Source: an uncultured Collinsella sp.
GTDB lineage: Bacteria; Actinomycetota; Coriobacteriia; Coriobacteriales; Coriobacteriaceae
Assembly: GCA_902491055.1 (NCBI GenBank)
Contig: CABUGI010000077.1
Coordinates: 1 to 8,887 of the forward strand
DNA: 8,887 nucleotides
Direction of reading: 5' to 3'
Shown: one piece after another, positions 6,206-8,887 of the stretch
Layout of the letters: each line of letters begins with the position of its first letter
Numbering within the stretch: position 1 is the first letter of the stretch
Notes under the pieces: model-generated
What the model saw: the letters and a program-made list of their open reading frames with translations, nothing else
What the model was told of the DNA's origin: nothing
Databases searched by the model: none
Translations under genes and position numbers: made by a program

Positions 6206-7330
6206 ATGAGAGAGTTCCTTAAGGACGTGTGGATGCACGGCGGTGAGGAAAGCCGCGCCATCACCCCCGAGAACATCACGGGCGAGAAGGGCCGTGCCGC
6301 CATGTCGGCCAGCCACCTCGGCGTCGGCCGCAAGGGCTCGTGCTGCGTGCCCCTTGAGTCCGACGAGACCATCACGCTCGCGGACATCGAGGGCCCCGGC
6401 ATCATCCGCCACATCTGGATGACCGTCCCCGACAAGACCGCCGCCGGCAGCTTCGTCATGCGCGACCTCGTGCTGCGCTTCTACTGGGACGACGAGGAGA
6501 CCCCCTCGGTTGAGTGCCCTGTCGGCGACTTCTTCTGCAACGGCTTCGGTGAGCGCGCCATCGTCAACTCGATGCCCATCTGCGTGAACCCGACGGGTGG
6601 CATGAACTGCTACTTCGAGATGCCCTTCAGGAAGCACGCCAAGGTCACGCTTACGAGCGAGCACCCCGGGTTCATTAAGTACATCTTCTACACGTTCAAC
6701 TACGCGCTCACCGACGTGCCGGACGACGCCATGTACTTCCACGCCCGTTTTAACCGCGAGCGCAGCACCCGCAGGGGCGTCGACTACACCGTGCTCGACG
6801 GCGTGCGCGGCAAGGGCTACTACGTCGGCACCTACATGGCCCTGTGCGCCCTGGAGCGCTATTGGTGGGGCGAGGGCGAGATGAAGTTCTTCCTCGACGG
6901 CGACGAGGAGTTCCCCACGGTCACCTCGACGGGAGCCGAGGACTACTTCGGCGGTGCCTGGGCCTTCCTCGACAGGCCGCCCCACGCGCTGCCCGAGGCG
7001 CAGTGCTTCAACACGCTGTTCGCCGGCTACCCGTACCGCTCGACGCGCGACGCCACGCGCGACCGCTTCAGCGCGGGCAAGCCGAACCCGAACCCGATGC
7101 TCGCGACCAACGACGACGCGCTGCCCAGGCACGGCCTCTACAGGTGGCACCTTCCCGACCCGATCTCGTTCAAGGAGGACCTGCGCGTGACGTTCCAGGA
7201 CCTCGGCAACGACGACATCAAGCTCTACGAGCGCGAGGACGACATCTCCACCGTCGCCTACTGGTACCAAAGCGAGCCGCACGCCGTGCTCGCCCCGTTT
7301 GCCGCAAGGCAGGACCGCGTGCCCAGGTAG
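6206..7330 (+). CDS. DUF2961 / GH172-family glycoside hydrolase
   Basis: A 374-residue protein that I assign to the DUF2961 family, now glycoside hydrolase family 172. Family marks are the early DIEGPGIIRHIWMT strand (60-73), a V-PVGDFF-like stretch (105-110), the N-PTGGMNCYFEMPF block (128-141), WWGEGEMKFFLDGD (220-233) and TSTGAEDYFGGAW (240-252). In characterised GH172 enzymes two Glu residues about 20 apart in the last two blocks are catalytic; E223 or E225 and E245 are the matching candidates. Known members hydrolyse or form difructose dianhydride I, or cleave alpha-D-fructofuranosides or D-arabinofuranosides. There is no signal peptide, so it acts inside the cell, presumably on the sugar delivered by the PTS genes just upstream. 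AGGAGGT (6194-6200) sits directly after the EIIA stop and fixes the ATG. The exact substrate is unknown. Confidence 0.85.
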   Translation: MREFLKDVWMHGGEESRAITPENITGEKGRAAMSASHLGVGRKGSCCVPLESDETITLADIEGPGIIRHIWMTVPDKTAAGSFVMRDLVLRFYWDDEETPSVECPVGDFFCNGFGERAIVNSMPICVNPTGGMNCYFEMPFRKHAKVTLTSEHPGFIKYIFYTFNYALTDVPDDAMYFHARFNRERSTRRGVDYTVLDGVRGKGYYVGTYMALCALERYWWGEGEMKFFLDGDEEFPTVTSTGAEDYFGGAWAFLDRPPHALPEAQCFNTLFAGYPYRSTRDATRDRFSAGKPNPNPMLATNDDALPRHGLYRWHLPDPISFKEDLRVTFQDLGNDDIKLYEREDDISTVAYWYQSEPHAVLAPFAARQDRVPR

Positions 7331-7357
7331 GGTCGCCTCGAAACAAGCCAACGTTAT

Positions 7358-7392
7358 GGGCGCCCGCGGTTGACCATGACTGCGGGCGTCCC
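7358..7392 (+). terminator. Strong hairpin between GH172 and kinase genes, weak or leaky terminator
   Basis: GGGCGCCCGCGGT (7358-7370) pairs with ACTGCGGGCGTCC (7379-7391), including two G-T wobbles, around an 8-base loop TGACCATG. Only three T residues follow (7393-7395), so full termination is doubtful. The ribosome binding site of the next gene starts six bases after the stem. It may lower kinase expression or protect the 3' end of the upstream message. Confidence 0.5.
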
Positions 7393-7409
7393 TTTGTAAG
7401 GAGGATCAC

Positions 7410-8294
7410 ATGAGCGAAAAGCAAATGAGGCTCGGCGCCCTCGAGGCCGGCGGGACCAAGATGGTCTGTGCCGTGGTGTCCGGCGACGGCGAGGTTCTCG
7501 ACCGTATGGAGACCCCGACGCTTACGCCCGCCGAGACCGTCCCACAAATGGTCGAGTGGTTCACCGCCCGCGATGTGAACGCGTTGGGCATCGGCGCCTT
7601 CGGCCCGACCTGCGTCGACCCCAACGATGAGCGCTACGGTTCCATCCTCCAGACGCCCAAGCTCGCGTGGCGAGGCTATGGTCTTCGCGCCGCGTTCGCC
7701 GACGCCCTCGGGATTCCGGTGACCTACGACACGGACGTGAACGTTGCCTGCCTCGGCGAAGTGGTCTTCGGCTGCTGCAAGGGGCTCGAGGACGCCGTCT
7801 ACGTGACCATCGGCACCGGCGTGGGCGCGGGCGTCATGTGCGCGGGCAGGCTCCTTCACGGCATGCTGCACCCCGAGGCCGGCCACATGCTGGTAAGGAC
7901 CCGTCCCACCGAGGAGGGACGCTGCGTCTGCCCGAGCCACGCGAGCTGTCTCGAGGGCCTCGCCTCCGGCCCCGCCATCGCCGCGCGCTGGGGAAAGCCC
8001 GCGGCCGAGCTCGCGGACAACGCTGAGGTGTGGGCGCTGGAGGGGGATTATCTGGGGCAGATGTGCGCGAACCTCGTGCTCATGTACTCGCCTCGCCGTA
8101 TCGTCCTCGGCGGCGGCGTGATGCACCAGGAGCAGCTCTACGGCATCGTCCGCAAGAAGACCCTCGAATATCTGGGTGGCTACATCCAGACCGCCGAGCT
8201 TAAGGACATAGAGAGCTACATCTGCGCCCCGGGCTGCGGCGGCGACCAAGGAATCCTTGGCGCGGCCGAGCTGGCAAGAAGGGCGCTCGCGTAA
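7410..8294 (+). CDS. ROK-family sugar kinase, probable fructokinase
   Basis: A 294-residue cytoplasmic ATP-dependent hexose kinase. The phosphate-binding motif EAGGTK lies at 12-17, the second glycine-rich segment TIGTGVGAG at 133-141, and the catalytic Asp is probably D109 in DTDVN (107-111). The ROK zinc site is present: HPEAGH at 154-159 and a C-x-CPSHASCLEG cluster at 172-183. The whole resembles the YdhR-type ROK fructokinases, which share IGAFGP, TPKLAW and CLEGLASGPAI-like blocks, rather than glucokinases or NagC repressors. There is no N-terminal helix-turn-helix, so it is an enzyme. AAGGAGGA (7398-7405) fixes the ATG. In this operon it would phosphorylate free fructose, or a similar hexose, released by the GH172 enzyme. 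Specificity for fructose is inferred from similarity and context. Confidence 0.88.
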   Translation: MSEKQMRLGALEAGGTKMVCAVVSGDGEVLDRMETPTLTPAETVPQMVEWFTARDVNALGIGAFGPTCVDPNDERYGSILQTPKLAWRGYGLRAAFADALGIPVTYDTDVNVACLGEVVFGCCKGLEDAVYVTIGTGVGAGVMCAGRLLHGMLHPEAGHMLVRTRPTEEGRCVCPSHASCLEGLASGPAIAARWGKPAAELADNAEVWALEGDYLGQMCANLVLMYSPRRIVLGGGVMHQEQLYGIVRKKTLEYLGGYIQTAELKDIESYICAPGCGGDQGILGAAELARRALA

Positions 8295-8326
8295 CTTGCG
8301 CTCTCTCCGCCATACAACGCGTTAAG

Positions 8327-8384
8327 AAAAGACGAGCGCTTCTTGCCAATTGGGCGGCAAGAAGTGCTCGTCTTTTGCATTTTT
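8327..8384 (+). terminator. Strong terminator, probably bidirectional
   Basis: A 21-bp stem pairs 8327-8347 with 8356-8376, with a single G-T wobble and the 8-base loop AATTGGGC. A run of five T follows at 8380-8384. On the minus strand the same stem ends in TTTTCTTAA, so it can also stop the convergent methyltransferase gene, whose stop codon is at 8392-8390. Confidence 0.93.
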
Positions 8385-8389
8385 GCCTC

Positions 8390-8887
8390 TCAAAATCTTA
8401 TTTTCACGATTTGCATTTTCATCCCGTTGTCACCGACCCTTGCGAGAAACCGGAAAAAGCCGCTGACGGAAGGGTCTCTCAAATCGTTGTAACCCAGCAT
8501 ATAGCCGCGACTTGTGACCTGCAGACGGCTGTCCCACGCGCCGATTTCCTTGGCGGCATCCGAAACCGCAAAATATGCTCCAACATCCTTGATTTTTGCA
8601 GTCTTAAGCCATGTTTTTGCGATCATCTTTACTGCCGTCCGATTGGCAGCATCAAAGATCAGCACACCGCCGGGGAAAGCGTCCGCCATCTCCCGCACCA
8701 GTTCCCGGACCTGCTGGGTCAGAAAGTAATAGAACACCCCGGAGGCAAAGAACACCGCCCCGCCGGAGGCATCGATTTTGCCAAACCATGCGGTGTCTTT
8801 CAGATCGCAGGGGATATTTTGTTCTCGATCCTCGGCGGGCAGCAGCTGCTGCCGCAAGGCAATCACATCCGGGAAGTCCAGATTGTA
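8390..8887 (-). CDS. Class I SAM-dependent methyltransferase, C-terminal part
   Basis: The gene runs off the right edge; 165 C-terminal residues are visible and the start lies outside. It begins in YNLDFPDVIALRQQLLP, a motif typical of the leucine carboxyl methyltransferase-like (LCM/PPM) group of class I methyltransferases, where the Asp lies near the SAM-binding pocket. VFFASGVFYYF, FPGGVLIFDA and an end in IVKIRF match the later strands of the Rossmann fold. The glycine-rich SAM motif is outside the window. A GTG codon at 8866 is not a believable start because the conserved frame continues beyond it. Codon use differs from the neighbours, with more AAA, ATT and TTT, and local GC is visibly lower. 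This suggests transfer, possibly from a Bacillota gut bacterium. The methyl acceptor is unknown. Confidence 0.75.
   Translation of the reverse strand, partial: YNLDFPDVIALRQQLLPAEDREQNIPCDLKDTAWFGKIDASGGAVFFASGVFYYFLTQQVRELVREMADAFPGGVLIFDAANRTAVKMIAKTWLKTAKIKDVGAYFAVSDAAKEIGAWDSRLQVTSRGYMLGYNDLRDPSVSGFFRFLARVGDNGMKMQIVKIRF

Noticed and set aside
5792..7351. Long minus-strand open frame of 519 codons opposite EIIA and GH172
   Set aside because: Same shadow effect: Val/Glu/His/Arg-rich, no family features, and fully opposite two well-supported genes.
7218..8249. Minus-strand open frame of 343 codons opposite the ROK kinase
   Set aside because: Shadow of the kinase gene, whose ROK motifs are unmistakable on the plus strand.
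8866..8887. GTG at 8866 as the start of the methyltransferase
   Set aside because: The conserved YNLDFPD motif lies upstream of it in the same frame, so the gene continues past the window edge.
1..8887. CRISPR array, tRNA or rRNA gene, complete insertion sequence
   Set aside because: I saw no regularly spaced repeats, cloverleaf, rRNA-like stretch, transposase or terminal inverted repeats on either strand.

Overview
The window looks like a piece of a high-GC Gram-positive gut chromosome, most likely Collinsella or a close relative in the Coriobacteriia. This is an inference from GC-rich codon use, strong AAGGAGG-type ribosome binding sites, a mannose-family PTS operon of gut type, and a ROK kinase and regulator that fit that group. 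No rRNA or other taxonomic marker is present.

Layout. Bases 1-56 are the last codons of guaA (GMP synthase), followed by a strong terminator (74-115). Bases 116-768 hold no intact gene that I can name. They contain a 9-bp inverted repeat (150-178), a small coding-like minus-strand ORF (313-480) and a decayed fragment resembling the C-terminal part of an MTA/SAH nucleosidase (481-664). From 799 to 8294 all genes are on the plus strand: a LevR-type regulator (799-3540), PTS EIIB, EIIC, EIID and EIIA of the mannose/fructose/sorbose family (3664-6193), a DUF2961/GH172 glycoside hydrolase (6206-7330) and a ROK-family fructokinase-like kinase (7410-8294). A 21-bp-stem terminator able to act in both directions (8327-8384) closes the operon. 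The right edge carries the 3' part of a convergent, less GC-rich class I methyltransferase gene (8390-8887, minus strand).

How the genes fit together (inference). The PTS imports and phosphorylates a sugar, and the cytoplasmic GH172 enzyme opens or splits a furanoside (characterised GH172 members act on difructose dianhydride I, alpha-fructofuranosides or D-arabinofuranosides). The ROK kinase would phosphorylate the released unphosphorylated hexose, probably fructose. LevR would sense PTS phosphorylation through its EIIA/PRD domains. This reads as a compact pathway for a fructose-containing furanoside such as a difructose anhydride.

The most unusual point is the LevR-like regulator. It keeps Walker A and the phosphorylatable His/Cys residues, but lacks a GAFTGA loop and has lost the Walker B acidic residues. 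That fits a lineage without sigma-54 and suggests a different mode of transcription control.
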